From: Clostridium sp. CAG:780
GTDB taxonomy: Bacteria; Bacillota; Clostridia; TANB77; CAG-508
Reading direction: 5' to 3'
Assembly: GCA_000434195.1 (NCBI GenBank)
Contig: HF994473.1
Location: 1 to 25,998 of the forward strand
Length of the DNA: 25,998 nt
Positions 1 through 7,246 of this stretch are shown here, in pieces. Made by a program: the position numbers and the translations under genes. How positions within the stretch are numbered: position 1 is the first letter of the stretch; every line of letters starts with the position of its first letter. Below the pieces are notes generated by a model. It did not search any database and was not told the DNA's origin. It worked only from the letters and a program-made list of their open reading frames with translations.

Positions 1-187
1 ATTTTTATTAAATATGTAATTTAATAAAAACCTGTATTTGATGTAACCATTGTGACTCTAACGTCAAAGCATTTGAATATTTTTCAATTTTTGATTTTTT
101 TAAATTCAAGGGTATTGATTTTTTCCTAGAGTTGTGCTATATATTGGGTATAAAGTTTTTAATTAAATTACATATTTAATTAAAAAC
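1..187. repeat. AT-rich element with matching palindromic ends
   Basis: A palindrome at 2-30 (12-bp arms, loop ATGTA) and one at 155-187 (14-bp arms, loop TACAT) are near copies of each other when one is reverse-complemented. The segment between them has no open frame. The layout could be a MITE-like element or a pair of hairpins, but the window begins at base 1, so the left boundary and any target-site duplication cannot be judged. Confidence 0.3.
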
Positions 188-206
188 TCTTTTCACTAGA
201 TATTAT

Positions 207-245
207 AAAACCAGCTAATAGTATTATTTTCTATTAGCTGGTTTT
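207..245 (-). terminator. Terminator hairpin after the Rpn-family gene
   Basis: A perfect 15-bp stem (207-221 pairing with 231-245, loop 222-230) lies 10 bases past the stop codon of the gene at 256-1086. On the minus strand the second arm ends in four T, followed by an AT-rich stretch. On the plus strand it is followed by GTATTTTTA, so it may act in both directions. Confidence 0.75.
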
Positions 246-255
246 GTATTTTTAT

Positions 256-1086
256 TTACTTATTCTTTAGTTTTTCAATTTCTTCTTTGGTCATTCCTGT
301 AAGTTCTGCAACTTCTTCTGTTTTCATATTTTTAGACAACAATTTCAGTGCAATTTCTCTTTTTCCTTCTCTAATTCCAGTATTATATAGTGCTTTTTCA
401 TCCTTTATAGCTTTTTCTCTTAGTTCTGCTAATCTTTCCATTTCTTCGTCTGCGCTCATTTCCCTGACTGTTATTACCGCTTTTTTTACATCTTCATTCT
501 TTTCCATAATCTCTTTAACCTCCTTAGAGTTTGGATCTTCCAAAAACATTACCCATTGGTTCTTCTTGTTGTTCTTGTCTTTTTGGTATGCTTCTCTCAC
601 TCTCTTTAAGTTAATTATACGTATTTCAAACACATCTGTCAACACTTTTTCCGGGTTTTCTTTTTCTCTTACGTTCCATATTGTTTCCATTCTTTTTAAC
701 TCCTTAGTTTCATCTGTTTCAAAATCTATTATCGCAATAATTACCACTCTTTTTGCTTTATTATATGTATCTCCTCGTTGTATTTGTTTCGAATACAACC
801 TTGACCAATAATACATTAGTCTATTCGTAAATTCATCATTTTTTAATAATTGTACTTCTACATCTACTTTCTCTTTATTATTTATATCTAGTTCTAAGTC
901 TAATATTCCTAATTTATCCATTGGTTTATCTCTCGTTATTTCTTTTTCATCGTTTATTACTATTGATTCCACTTTTTCTTCAAGCAATGCTTCTATAAAA
1001 CTTTTTGTTATTTCTTTATTTTTTGAACTAAATAAACTTTGGAATACAATGTCTATCTTTGGTTGTAATAATACTTTTTCATTCAA
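256..1086 (-). CDS. Rpn family PD-(D/E)XK nuclease / putative transposase (PF12784-like)
   Basis: The 276-residue product has the layout of the PF12784-type Rpn family (recombination-promoting nuclease, often annotated as PD-(D/E)XK nuclease family transposase). The N terminus (about residues 9-20, PKIDIVFQSLFS) is typical. The nuclease core is at about 60-80, with D63 and the E-x-Q form of the motif in DVEVQ (residues 75-79). Residues 236-273 form a Lys/Glu-rich helical tail with the GMTKEEIEKL pattern often seen at the end of these proteins. The start is TTG at 1084-1086, chosen because AAGGAGG lies 8 bases upstream; a nearby ATG (1080-1082) is out of frame. It is monocistronic, with a promoter at 1204-1232 and a terminator at 207-245. 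Known members are DNA endonucleases that promote RecA-independent recombination; the role here is inferred. Confidence 0.85.
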   Translation of the reverse strand: MNEKVLLQPKIDIVFQSLFSSKNKEITKSFIEALLEEKVESIVINDEKEITRDKPMDKLGILDLELDINNKEKVDVEVQLLKNDEFTNRLMYYWSRLYSKQIQRGDTYNKAKRVVIIAIIDFETDETKELKRMETIWNVREKENPEKVLTDVFEIRIINLKRVREAYQKDKNNKKNQWVMFLEDPNSKEVKEIMEKNEDVKKAVITVREMSADEEMERLAELREKAIKDEKALYNTGIREGKREIALKLLSKNMKTEEVAELTGMTKEEIEKLKNK

Positions 1087-1203
1087 ATATTTTCCTCCTT
1101 AAAATTATTCTATAGTATTTCATTTTCTTTTGTTATTAAGTTTCAGAATTAATTCTAAGATTAAAATTATAAATTTAAATTTATGAAATTTGTTAACGTA
1201 ATC

Positions 1204-1258
1204 ATTATACCTTGTAACTAGCTACTTGTCCAGCAAAATCGTGTACCAAGGTTCGACA
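1204..1258 (-). promoter_or_regulatory. Sigma-A promoter plus conserved upstream element of the Rpn gene
   Basis: On the minus strand there is a -35 TGGACA (1227-1232), a 17-bp spacer and a perfect -10 TATAAT (1204-1209). The block 1219-1258 matches 25448-25487, upstream of the other Rpn-type gene, at 34 of 40 positions with no gap. The alignment continues through the -10, giving about 55 bp in all. The conserved part lies mainly upstream of and over the -35, which suggests a binding site in addition to the core promoter. Confidence 0.7.
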
Positions 1259-1357
1259 CACAATTTCATTTTTTGTTATTTTTGATGTAATTATGATTTT
1301 TTTAGTCTAAATTTGTAAATTCCGTTTTTATATCAGTTTTTGCGTTATTATACAAAA

Positions 1358-1383
1358 AAAGTTAGAGCTAATACTCTAACTTT
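1358..1383. terminator. Bidirectional terminator after the truB operon
   Basis: A perfect 10-bp stem (1358-1367 with 1374-1383, loop CTAATA) is flanked by A-runs on the left and T-runs on the right, so each strand reads stem then U-tract. On the minus strand it closes the rimP-truB operon and overlaps the stop codon of the small repeat-encoded frame at 1376-1477. Confidence 0.8.
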
Positions 1384-1477
1384 CTTTTTTTAGTTCCAAT
1401 TTAATGGCTGGATACACCGCTTTTTTCAGTTCCAATTTAATGGCTGGATACACCAACTTTTTTGCTATAAATAGCAT
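1376..1477 (-). CDS. Possible 33-residue microprotein made of two 12-residue repeats
   Basis: An ATG at 1475-1477 opens a frame that runs through both copies of a 36-bp direct repeat and stops at TAG 1376-1378, inside the terminator stem. The product is a short hydrophobic N terminus (MLFIAKKL) followed by VYPAIKLELKKA twice, ending KKES: an alternating hydrophobic/basic amphipathic pattern. There is no convincing ribosome binding site or separate promoter, and a repeat whose length is a multiple of three stays open by chance more easily. It may be only a DNA repeat that happens to be open. Confidence 0.2.
   Translation of the reverse strand: MLFIAKKLVYPAIKLELKKAVYPAIKLELKKES
1392..1454. repeat. 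Two direct 27-bp repeats, period 36 bp
   Basis: An identical 27-base core occurs at 1392-1418 and 1428-1454, separated by 9 T-rich bases. It sits between truB and the operon terminator. There are only two units and the gap is far too short for CRISPR spacers. Confidence 0.85.
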
Positions 1478-1554
1478 TACATTATATGTTTTATTTAGCA
1501 ATTTTATGTCTTGCTAATATTATAATAACATTATCCCTTTTAATTGTCAATGTT

Positions 1555-2424
1555 TTATATTACTAAATCTCTTTTTAGTTTACTATTTTCTATTATTCCA
1601 AGTCCTATAAATGTACCATTAGGCTTATATATTCTATATACTCCATTTGTTTTTTCCGTGTTTATTTTTACTCCATTTATATAAGGTTCTATTTGTTCTT
1701 GTTCTAACTGTATTTGAGGATTGTTTTTAAATATCTCTTCTATTGTTATTATATTTTCTAAATTACCCGCTTCTATCTTTTCTTTCATCTCAGATATTGT
1801 CACTGCATCCTTTATATAAAACTCTCCTACTTGTAGTCTATTTAGTTCCTTCATATATCCTACAGTGCCAAGTTTCTTACTAATATCCTCACAAAGGCTT
1901 CTTATATATGTACCTTTTGAACATTTTACTTTAAATGATATTTGTTTTTCTTTTTCATTTATACCTACTAACTGAATACTATAAATTTCGATTTGTCTTG
2001 GTTTTAGTTCTACTTCTTGCCCTCTTCTTGCATATTCATATAGCTTTTTTCCATTTACTTTAATTGCAGAATATATTGGTGGGATTTGTTCCTGCTTACC
2101 AATAAATTGTTGCAATTTTTCTTCTATATTATCTTTATTTAACATTTCTGCAGTAACTTCTTTTTCTTCAATTACTTTTCCTTCTACATCTGCTGTTTCT
2201 GTTCTAATTCCTAATTGCAATACTACTTCATATTCTTTATCGTGGTTTATTAAATATTTTGATATTTTAGTGGCATTTCCAATTAATAGAGGTAACACAC
2301 CAGTAGCATTAGGGTCTAATGTACCAGTGTGTCCTACTTTAGATTTTGTTATTTTTTTCACAATGCTTACAACATCATTAGAAGTATAGTTTTTTTCTTT
2401 ATTTATTATAATTATACCATCCAT
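1555..2424 (-). CDS. truB: tRNA pseudouridine(55) synthase TruB
   Basis: TruB isomerises U55 in the T-loop of tRNAs. The 289-residue product is full length for the family. It begins MDGIIIINKEKNYTSNDVV, typical of TruB, and carries the catalytic aspartate motif GHTGTLDPNATGVLP at about residues 32-46. Later family blocks are visible, including PPIYSAIKVNGKKLYEYAR and CSKGTYIRSLCEDI. The C-terminal third resembles a short PUA-like extension. It is the last gene of the rimP-nusA-rnpM-infB-rbfA-nrnA-truB run, 12 bp after nrnA, and is followed by the repeats and terminator at 1358-1454. Nothing looks damaged. Confidence 0.97.
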   Translation of the reverse strand: MDGIIIINKEKNYTSNDVVSIVKKITKSKVGHTGTLDPNATGVLPLLIGNATKISKYLINHDKEYEVVLQLGIRTETADVEGKVIEEKEVTAEMLNKDNIEEKLQQFIGKQEQIPPIYSAIKVNGKKLYEYARRGQEVELKPRQIEIYSIQLVGINEKEKQISFKVKCSKGTYIRSLCEDISKKLGTVGYMKELNRLQVGEFYIKDAVTISEMKEKIEAGNLENIITIEEIFKNNPQIQLEQEQIEPYINGVKINTEKTNGVYRIYKPNGTFIGLGIIENSKLKRDLVI

Positions 2425-2436
2425 TTTATTTCTCGC

Positions 2437-3387
2437 TTATTTTAAATAACATTTTACTCCGTTTAATATTTGATTCTTTGCTTGCTCAATAGTTCCTTGT
2501 ATTGTGCATCCAGCAGCGCGAATATGTCCGCCTCCGCCAAACATCATAGCAACTTGTGATACATTAACATAGTTTTTAGAACGTAATGATACTTTTATTC
2601 CTTTATCAGTTTCTCTTAAGAATACTGAAACTTCTACGTTTTCTACATCTCTGCCATTTTCTACTATTCCATCATAATCTCCATTAGATGCTCCAACCAA
2701 AGCTTCATCTTCTCTAGTAACATATGTAAATGTAACTTTGTCGTCATACAAAAATTCTAATCTATTTAGCGCTATTCTATGTAATTCAAATTTTGCTCTT
2801 GTTTTACTTGCAAATACTTGTTGATATACTTTAGATACTTTTACGCCTTTTTCACAAAGTTCTGAAACAAATCTGAATGTTTCTGCTGTTACTCCGTCAT
2901 ATCTAAATCCACCTGTGTCTGTGATTATTCCTGTTAATATACAAGTTCCTATGTCTTTTGTAACAGTTATTCCAAAGTAGCTAAATACTACTAATAAAAG
3001 TTGAGCACAAGCTGGTGCATCTTGGTCTACATAGTTGAAGTCTGCATACATTGTGTTGCTACTATGATGATCAATTAATACTCTTGTTCCTGCATCGTCA
3101 AAGTATTTTGCGCAACCATTTAGTAGTTTTGTACTTGCACAATCTAGTGATATAGCTAAATCATATTTTTCTACTTCTGATTCTTTTATTATTTTGTCTG
3201 CTCCTGGAAGAAACTCAAAAACCTTAGGAAACTCTGGTATGATAACATCTGCCTCTTTTTCTAGTTGCTTTAATGCTAATTTCATAGCAAGAGCGCTTCC
3301 TATTGCATCTCCATCTGGATTTTCATGTATGACTATGGCTATTTTATCTGCTTTCTTTATTTCTTCTAAAATATTATCTAACGTCAT
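2437..3387 (-). CDS. nrnA: DHH/DHHA1 phosphoesterase, NrnA-type bifunctional oligoribonuclease / pAp phosphatase
   Basis: This 316-residue protein belongs to the DHH-DHHA1 superfamily. The metal-binding motifs are all visible: ENPDGDAIGSALA near residue 22, the SLDCA motif near 80-84, and the signature IDHH near 106-109. The C-terminal DHHA1 substrate-binding motif is GGGGHIRAAGCT near residue 285. NrnA proteins degrade very short RNAs (nanoRNA) and dephosphorylate 3'-phosphoadenosine 5'-phosphate in the cytoplasm. Its place between rbfA and truB is common in Firmicutes. It starts at ATG 3385-3387, with a GA-rich Shine-Dalgarno (GAAAGGAAA) 7 bases upstream. It is complete, with no unusual features. 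Confidence 0.93.
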   Translation of the reverse strand: MTLDNILEEIKKADKIAIVIHENPDGDAIGSALAMKLALKQLEKEADVIIPEFPKVFEFLPGADKIIKESEVEKYDLAISLDCASTKLLNGCAKYFDDAGTRVLIDHHSSNTMYADFNYVDQDAPACAQLLLVVFSYFGITVTKDIGTCILTGIITDTGGFRYDGVTAETFRFVSELCEKGVKVSKVYQQVFASKTRAKFELHRIALNRLEFLYDDKVTFTYVTREDEALVGASNGDYDGIVENGRDVENVEVSVFLRETDKGIKVSLRSKNYVNVSQVAMMFGGGGHIRAAGCTIQGTIEQAKNQILNGVKCYLK

Positions 3388-3428
3388 TTTTTATTTCCTT
3401 TCGTTTAGTTTCAAGACGTAACCATTCG

Positions 3429-3809
3429 TTACTTGTTAAATTTCTCTTTTAACTCTTTATCTTGTATACTAATTTGTTTTAAGATATTGTCTATTTTTTC
3501 TCCATGTTCTATTGAGTCATCATATTCAAATACTAGCTCTGGTGTAATTCTTAAATTCACTGTTTTTGCTACTTGTGATCTTATAAATCCTGCTGATTCT
3601 TTTAATCCTTTCATCGTTTCTTCTACACTCTTTGGATTTAATATGCTTACATATACTTTTGCATATTTTAAATCTGGTGTAACTTTAACTCTGGTTACAC
3701 TAATCATTCCTGTTACATCAGGATTTTTTAGTTCATAAGTAATTATATGACTTATAGCCTTCATTAATTCCTCATTAACTCTGCCTAGTCTTGCTTCATT
3801 TTTACTCAT
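3429..3809 (-). CDS. rbfA: 30S ribosome-binding factor RbfA
   Basis: The 126-residue product is the usual length for RbfA, a small KH-fold protein that binds the 30S subunit late in 16S rRNA maturation. It opens with RLGRVNEELMKAISHII and contains the conserved ISVTRVKVTPDLKYAKVYVS block (about residues 36-55) and the RITPELVFEYDDSIEHG block (about 87-103). The order infB-rbfA-(nrnA)-truB is the conserved Firmicutes arrangement. The gap to infB (3810-3876) contains the hairpin at 3837-3870. The frame is intact. Confidence 0.96.
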   Translation of the reverse strand: MSKNEARLGRVNEELMKAISHIITYELKNPDVTGMISVTRVKVTPDLKYAKVYVSILNPKSVEETMKGLKESAGFIRSQVAKTVNLRITPELVFEYDDSIEHGEKIDNILKQISIQDKELKEKFNK

Positions 3810-3836
3810 ATTTTGACCTCGTTTCTTTTTTATTTT

Positions 3837-3870
3837 GGTTGTAAAATAATCTAATGATTATTCTACAACC
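3837..3870. other. Hairpin between infB and rbfA
   Basis: A 15-bp inverted repeat with one mismatch (3837-3851 with 3856-3870, 4-base loop) lies between the two genes. On the minus strand it is followed by an A-rich, not T-rich, stretch, so it is not a standard terminator. It may be an mRNA processing or stability element within the operon. Confidence 0.5.
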
Positions 3871-3876
3871 AATAAA

Positions 3877-5406
3877 TTATTCTTGTGTTGAACCATGTTC
3901 TTGTTCTACTTGTTTAGCTTTAGATTTTTTTGTTCTTTTTACTTCTTCCATCACAAATACTTCTATAATGTCTCCTTCTTTTATGTCATTATATCCTTCT
4001 ATTTGTAATCCACATTCAAATCCTTTTGTAACTTCTTTAACGTCGTCTTTAAATCTCTTTAATGATGCAAGTTTTCCTGTATGAATTACAACATCTTCTC
4101 TTATAACTCTTACTCCTGCATTTCTTTCTACTTTTCCGTCTTTTACATATCCACCTGCTATTGTACCAATATTTGATACTTTGAATGTTTGTCTTACTTC
4201 TACATTTCCAATTACTTTTTCTTCGTATACTGGATCTAATAGTCCATTCATAGCAGCTTCTACATCTTCTAATGCTTGGTAAATTACAGAATATAGTTTT
4301 ATTTCTACTCCTTGTTTTTCTGCTGCAGCTTTTGCTATTGCATTTGGTCTTACGTTGAATCCTATTATTATTGCTTTTGCTGCTTTTGCAAGGTTTACAT
4401 CTGATTCATTTATTGCTCCAGCATTTGAATGTATTACTTTTACTTCTACATCTTCATCAGAAAGCTTTTGTAAAGATTGTTTCAATGCTTCTGCAGTTCC
4501 TTGTACATCGGCTTTTACAATGATGTTTAATTGTTTTAGGTTTTCATGTTCCATTTGCTCGAATAGATTATTTAGAGTGACTTTGTTGTAAGCATCCATT
4601 GCTTTTTCTCTTTCTTGTCTTTCTCTTCTCTCGATTAAATGTTTAGCCATCTTTTCATCTTTAACTTCATAGAAAGTTTCTCCTGCTTCAGGAACTTTTG
4701 TAAGTCCCATTATCTCTACTGGTGTAGAAGGTCCAGCTTCTTTAACTTTCTTACCTTTGTCATCTTTCATAGCTCTAATTCTACCTATTGTAGTTCCAAC
4801 AACAATTGTATCTCCTACATCTAGAGTTCCTCTTTGAACTAATACTGATGCGATTGGTCCTTTTGCTTTGTCTAGTCTTGCTTCTATAACAACACCTTTT
4901 GCTTGTTTCTTTGGATTTACCTTTAAGTCTTTTACATCTGTAACTAATAGTACCATTTCTAGTAATTGGTCAATGTTAATATTTTTCTTAGCAGATATTT
5001 CTACAAATATTGTATCTCCACCCCATTCTTCTGGTACTAACTCGTATTTCATTAATTCTTGTTTTACTTTATCTGGATTTGCTCCTGGTAAATCTATTTT
5101 ATTTACAGCAACTACTATTGGAATTCCAGCTGCTTTAGCGTGATTTATTGCTTCGACAGTCTGTGGCATGACACCATCGTCTGCTGCTACAACAAGTATT
5201 GCAACATCTGTAATTTGAGCTCCTCTAGCACGCATACTTGTAAATGCTTCGTGTCCTGGTGTGTCTAAGAAAGTAATTTCTCTGCCATTTACAGAAACTT
5301 TGTAAGCACCTATATGTTGTGTTATTCCTCCAGCTTCTCCTTCTATTACATTTGTTTTTCTAATTGCATCTAGAAGAGATGTTTTACCATGGTCAACGTG
5401 TCCCAT
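3877..5406 (-). CDS. infB: Translation initiation factor IF-2, GTPase and C-terminal part (frame broken from its N-terminal part)
   Basis: IF-2 is the GTPase that brings initiator tRNA to the 30S subunit and promotes subunit joining. This 509-residue piece has all G-domain motifs: G1 GHVDHGKTS at residues 2-10, G2 GGITQHIGAY, G3 DTPGHEAF, G4 NKID and G5 SAK. The domain II, III and C1/C2 regions follow to a natural end. The codons upstream of ATG 5404-5406 read KEEDILFDESEDKAEDLVQR then APVVVV, so homology continues upstream without a start codon. The frame closes at a stop at 5512-5514. The N-terminal part (5484-6938) is in another frame because of a 65-bp-offset duplication. No good ribosome binding site precedes 5406. 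A functional gene would need the duplication removed. Confidence 0.9.
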   Translation of the reverse strand: MGHVDHGKTSLLDAIRKTNVIEGEAGGITQHIGAYKVSVNGREITFLDTPGHEAFTSMRARGAQITDVAILVVAADDGVMPQTVEAINHAKAAGIPIVVAVNKIDLPGANPDKVKQELMKYELVPEEWGGDTIFVEISAKKNINIDQLLEMVLLVTDVKDLKVNPKKQAKGVVIEARLDKAKGPIASVLVQRGTLDVGDTIVVGTTIGRIRAMKDDKGKKVKEAGPSTPVEIMGLTKVPEAGETFYEVKDEKMAKHLIERRERQEREKAMDAYNKVTLNNLFEQMEHENLKQLNIIVKADVQGTAEALKQSLQKLSDEDVEVKVIHSNAGAINESDVNLAKAAKAIIIGFNVRPNAIAKAAAEKQGVEIKLYSVIYQALEDVEAAMNGLLDPVYEEKVIGNVEVRQTFKVSNIGTIAGGYVKDGKVERNAGVRVIREDVVIHTGKLASLKRFKDDVKEVTKGFECGLQIEGYNDIKEGDIIEVFVMEEVKRTKKSKAKQVEQEHGSTQE

Positions 5407-5424
5407 AACAACAACTACTGGAGC

Positions 5425-5551
5425 TCTTTGAACTAAGTCTTCTGCCTTATCTTCTGACTCGTCAAATAATATATCTTCTTCTTTTATGGTCTTTGAACTA
5501 AGTCTTCTTCTTTATCTTCTGACTCGTCAAATAATATATCTTCTTCTTTTA
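5425..5551. repeat. Imperfect tandem duplication that breaks infB
   Basis: Positions 5425-5486 and 5490-5551 are two 62-bp copies offset by 65 bp, with two mismatches. Both encode (E/K)EEDILFDESEDK(E/A)EDLVQR on the minus strand. The offset is not a multiple of three, so the 5' copy runs into TAA at 5484-5486 and the 3' copy carries on into the GTPase domain in a different frame. Deleting one 65-bp unit would restore one continuous IF-2 of roughly 1000 residues. Confidence 0.95.
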
Positions 5552-6938
5552 CTTCTTCTTTTTTATTTGCTGTTACGCCAAATTCTTCTGCTACTAAGAA
5601 AGCTGTATCGAAATCTAATACTTGATTTATCGTTGCCATTATTCCAAGTTCTAATAACTTTTTAATTACCTCTGAGCTTGTTTTCTTTAAGTCTGTTGCT
5701 AAATCTTTTACACTGATTTCTTCTGGTATTGTTATTTCTGTTAATTTGAATATTTTTTGTTTATTTCTTTCTTCGTTATTTTTTTGGTTTTTACGTTTTC
5801 CTTTTTTACCACGAGCTGTTGATAAGTCATAATAATCTAACATTCCGCCATCTTGATCTTCAAACATATTTGATAGTCTGTCGACTTGTTTTAGATTTTT
5901 TAATTTGCCTTCATCATACTCTTCGTGTCCATTAAATCTCTTTGATTTTGAAGATTTATTTTGTTTTAGTTCATCATTTTTGCTGTTTCTAGCTTTATAA
6001 TTTACTCTTGTAGAATAATCTCTTTGATTTTCTTTTTCTACAATTTCTGTTTCTAAGATATCATTGATTTTCTTGTCTATTCTCTTATCATCTAATGGTC
6101 TAGAACCCTTGTTGAAGTTATTGTTTCTAAAATTATTGTTTCTGTTTTCATAATTTTCGTTTTTGTTGTTTCTATAATTGTTATTATAACCATTGTTTGA
6201 ATTATTATATCTATTATTTTGTCTAAAACCATCTCTTTGTTGGTTGTTATTTTGATATCTATTATTATTGTTGTAGTTATTTCTTTGTTGATATTGATTA
6301 TTTCTTTGAGAATGTTCATCTCTATTTGGTCTATCGTTTCTTTTTGCATTATTATTAGAAGTATCTCTTGAAGCATTTTCTAGCTTTGTTTCTTTTACTT
6401 CTGATACTTTTGGTTGCTCAGTTTTTGTTTCAACAGGTTTCTTTACTTCTTCCTTTTTCTCCTCGACAACAACCTGTGGTTTCTCTTCTTTTACTGGTTC
6501 TTTCTTTGGCTTTTCTTCTTTTTTGCCTAATCCAAATAATTCATTTACTGTAAGAGGCTTATTAGGTTTGTTTCTATAAACAATATTATAATCATTATTA
6601 TTTCTTCTTTTTACAAATCCTATATCTTTTCTTTCATTAACTTTTTTAGTTTCCTCTTGTTTTGTTTCTTCTTCATCATTTAGTATTACTTGTCTTCTAA
6701 TTATTACTGGTCCAGCTTTTTTATTTTCCACCTTGCTTTCCTTGCTTGGTTTCTTGCTGTTATCCTTAACTTTTTCACTATTAGAATATGATTTTTTTAT
6801 TTTCGATACTTGATCATCTTCTAAGCTACTTAAGTGACTTGATAATTCTATTCCAAGTTTTTTTGCTCTTTCTAATAAATCTTTACTTGTTATTTTTAAT
6901 TCTTTAGCAAGTTCGTATGCTTTCATTTTACCCAACAA
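5484..6938 (-). CDS. infB: Translation initiation factor IF-2, N-terminal part (truncated by frameshift)
   Basis: The 484-residue piece contains two IF2_N domains, at about residues 6-48 (KAYELAKELKITSKDLLERA) and about 405-455 (ISVKDLATDLKKTSSEVIKK). Between them is a long low-complexity linker: Lys/Glu-rich at about 90-190, then strongly Asn-rich with Arg and Tyr at 194-278. It ends VQRP at a stop created by the duplication at 5425-5551. The annotated start is TTG at 6936-6938, which fits GGGGG about 6 bases upstream better than the ATG at 6924-6926; either is possible. It lies 47 bp after rnpM, and the usual ylxQ (L7Ae-like) gene between rnpM and infB is absent. Confidence 0.9.
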   Translation of the reverse strand: MLGKMKAYELAKELKITSKDLLERAKKLGIELSSHLSSLEDDQVSKIKKSYSNSEKVKDNSKKPSKESKVENKKAGPVIIRRQVILNDEEETKQEETKKVNERKDIGFVKRRNNNDYNIVYRNKPNKPLTVNELFGLGKKEEKPKKEPVKEEKPQVVVEEKKEEVKKPVETKTEQPKVSEVKETKLENASRDTSNNNAKRNDRPNRDEHSQRNNQYQQRNNYNNNNRYQNNNQQRDGFRQNNRYNNSNNGYNNNYRNNKNENYENRNNNFRNNNFNKGSRPLDDKRIDKKINDILETEIVEKENQRDYSTRVNYKARNSKNDELKQNKSSKSKRFNGHEEYDEGKLKNLKQVDRLSNMFEDQDGGMLDYYDLSTARGKKGKRKNQKNNEERNKQKIFKLTEITIPEEISVKDLATDLKKTSSEVIKKLLELGIMATINQVLDFDTAFLVAEEFGVTANKKEEVKEEDILFDESEDKEEDLVQRP

Positions 6939-6985
6939 TTACACCCCCTATATTTTTATTTTTTATTGTTCCCTTTTTGTTTTCT

Positions 6986-7246
6986 TTATTTATCAATAAT
7001 TACACCTCTTAAGCTTTCATAAATTTCGTTATCTATCTTAGTTTCAAAGTTATTCTCTAACCTTTTTGACTTTATAGCCTTTTCCAAACATTCTATATTA
7101 TTACATATATATGCGCCTCTACCATTAGCTTTTCCTGTTTTGTCTATAAATATTTTGCCATCATTTTGTTTAACTATTCTTATAAGTTCTTTTTTGTCTT
7201 TAGACTCTTTACACCCTAGACAAGTTCTTTGTGGTTCTTTTTTCAA
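6986..7246 (-). CDS. rnpM: RNase P modulator RnpM (YlxR family, DUF448)
   Basis: This 86-residue protein has the YlxR/DUF448 hallmarks: the N-terminal RTCLGCKESKDKKELIRIV block (residues 7-25) and GKANGRGAYICNNIECLEKA (about residues 38-57). YlxR has been described as an RNA-binding modulator of RNase P in Firmicutes. The start is TTG at 7244-7246, directly abutting the nusA stop (TAA then TTG). A GGAAGTGGAG purine run just upstream serves as ribosome binding site and lies inside the end of nusA, so translation is probably coupled to nusA. The gene is complete. Confidence 0.92.
   Translation of the reverse strand: MKKEPQRTCLGCKESKDKKELIRIVKQNDGKIFIDKTGKANGRGAYICNNIECLEKAIKSKRLENNFETKIDNEIYESLRGVIIDK

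Noticed and set aside
256..1086. Complete insertion sequence around the Rpn-family genes
   Set aside because: Despite the transposase name, no terminal inverted repeats or target duplications bracket either gene. The shared upstream block is a promoter module and has no counterpart downstream.
1392..1454. Two 27-bp repeats as a CRISPR remnant
   Set aside because: The gap is only 9 bp and T-rich, there are just two units and no cas genes are near.
6092..6376. 94-residue Ile/Thr-rich minus-strand frame
   Set aside because: It is a shifted-frame reading of the Asn-rich IF-2 linker (AAT repeats read as ATA/ATT).
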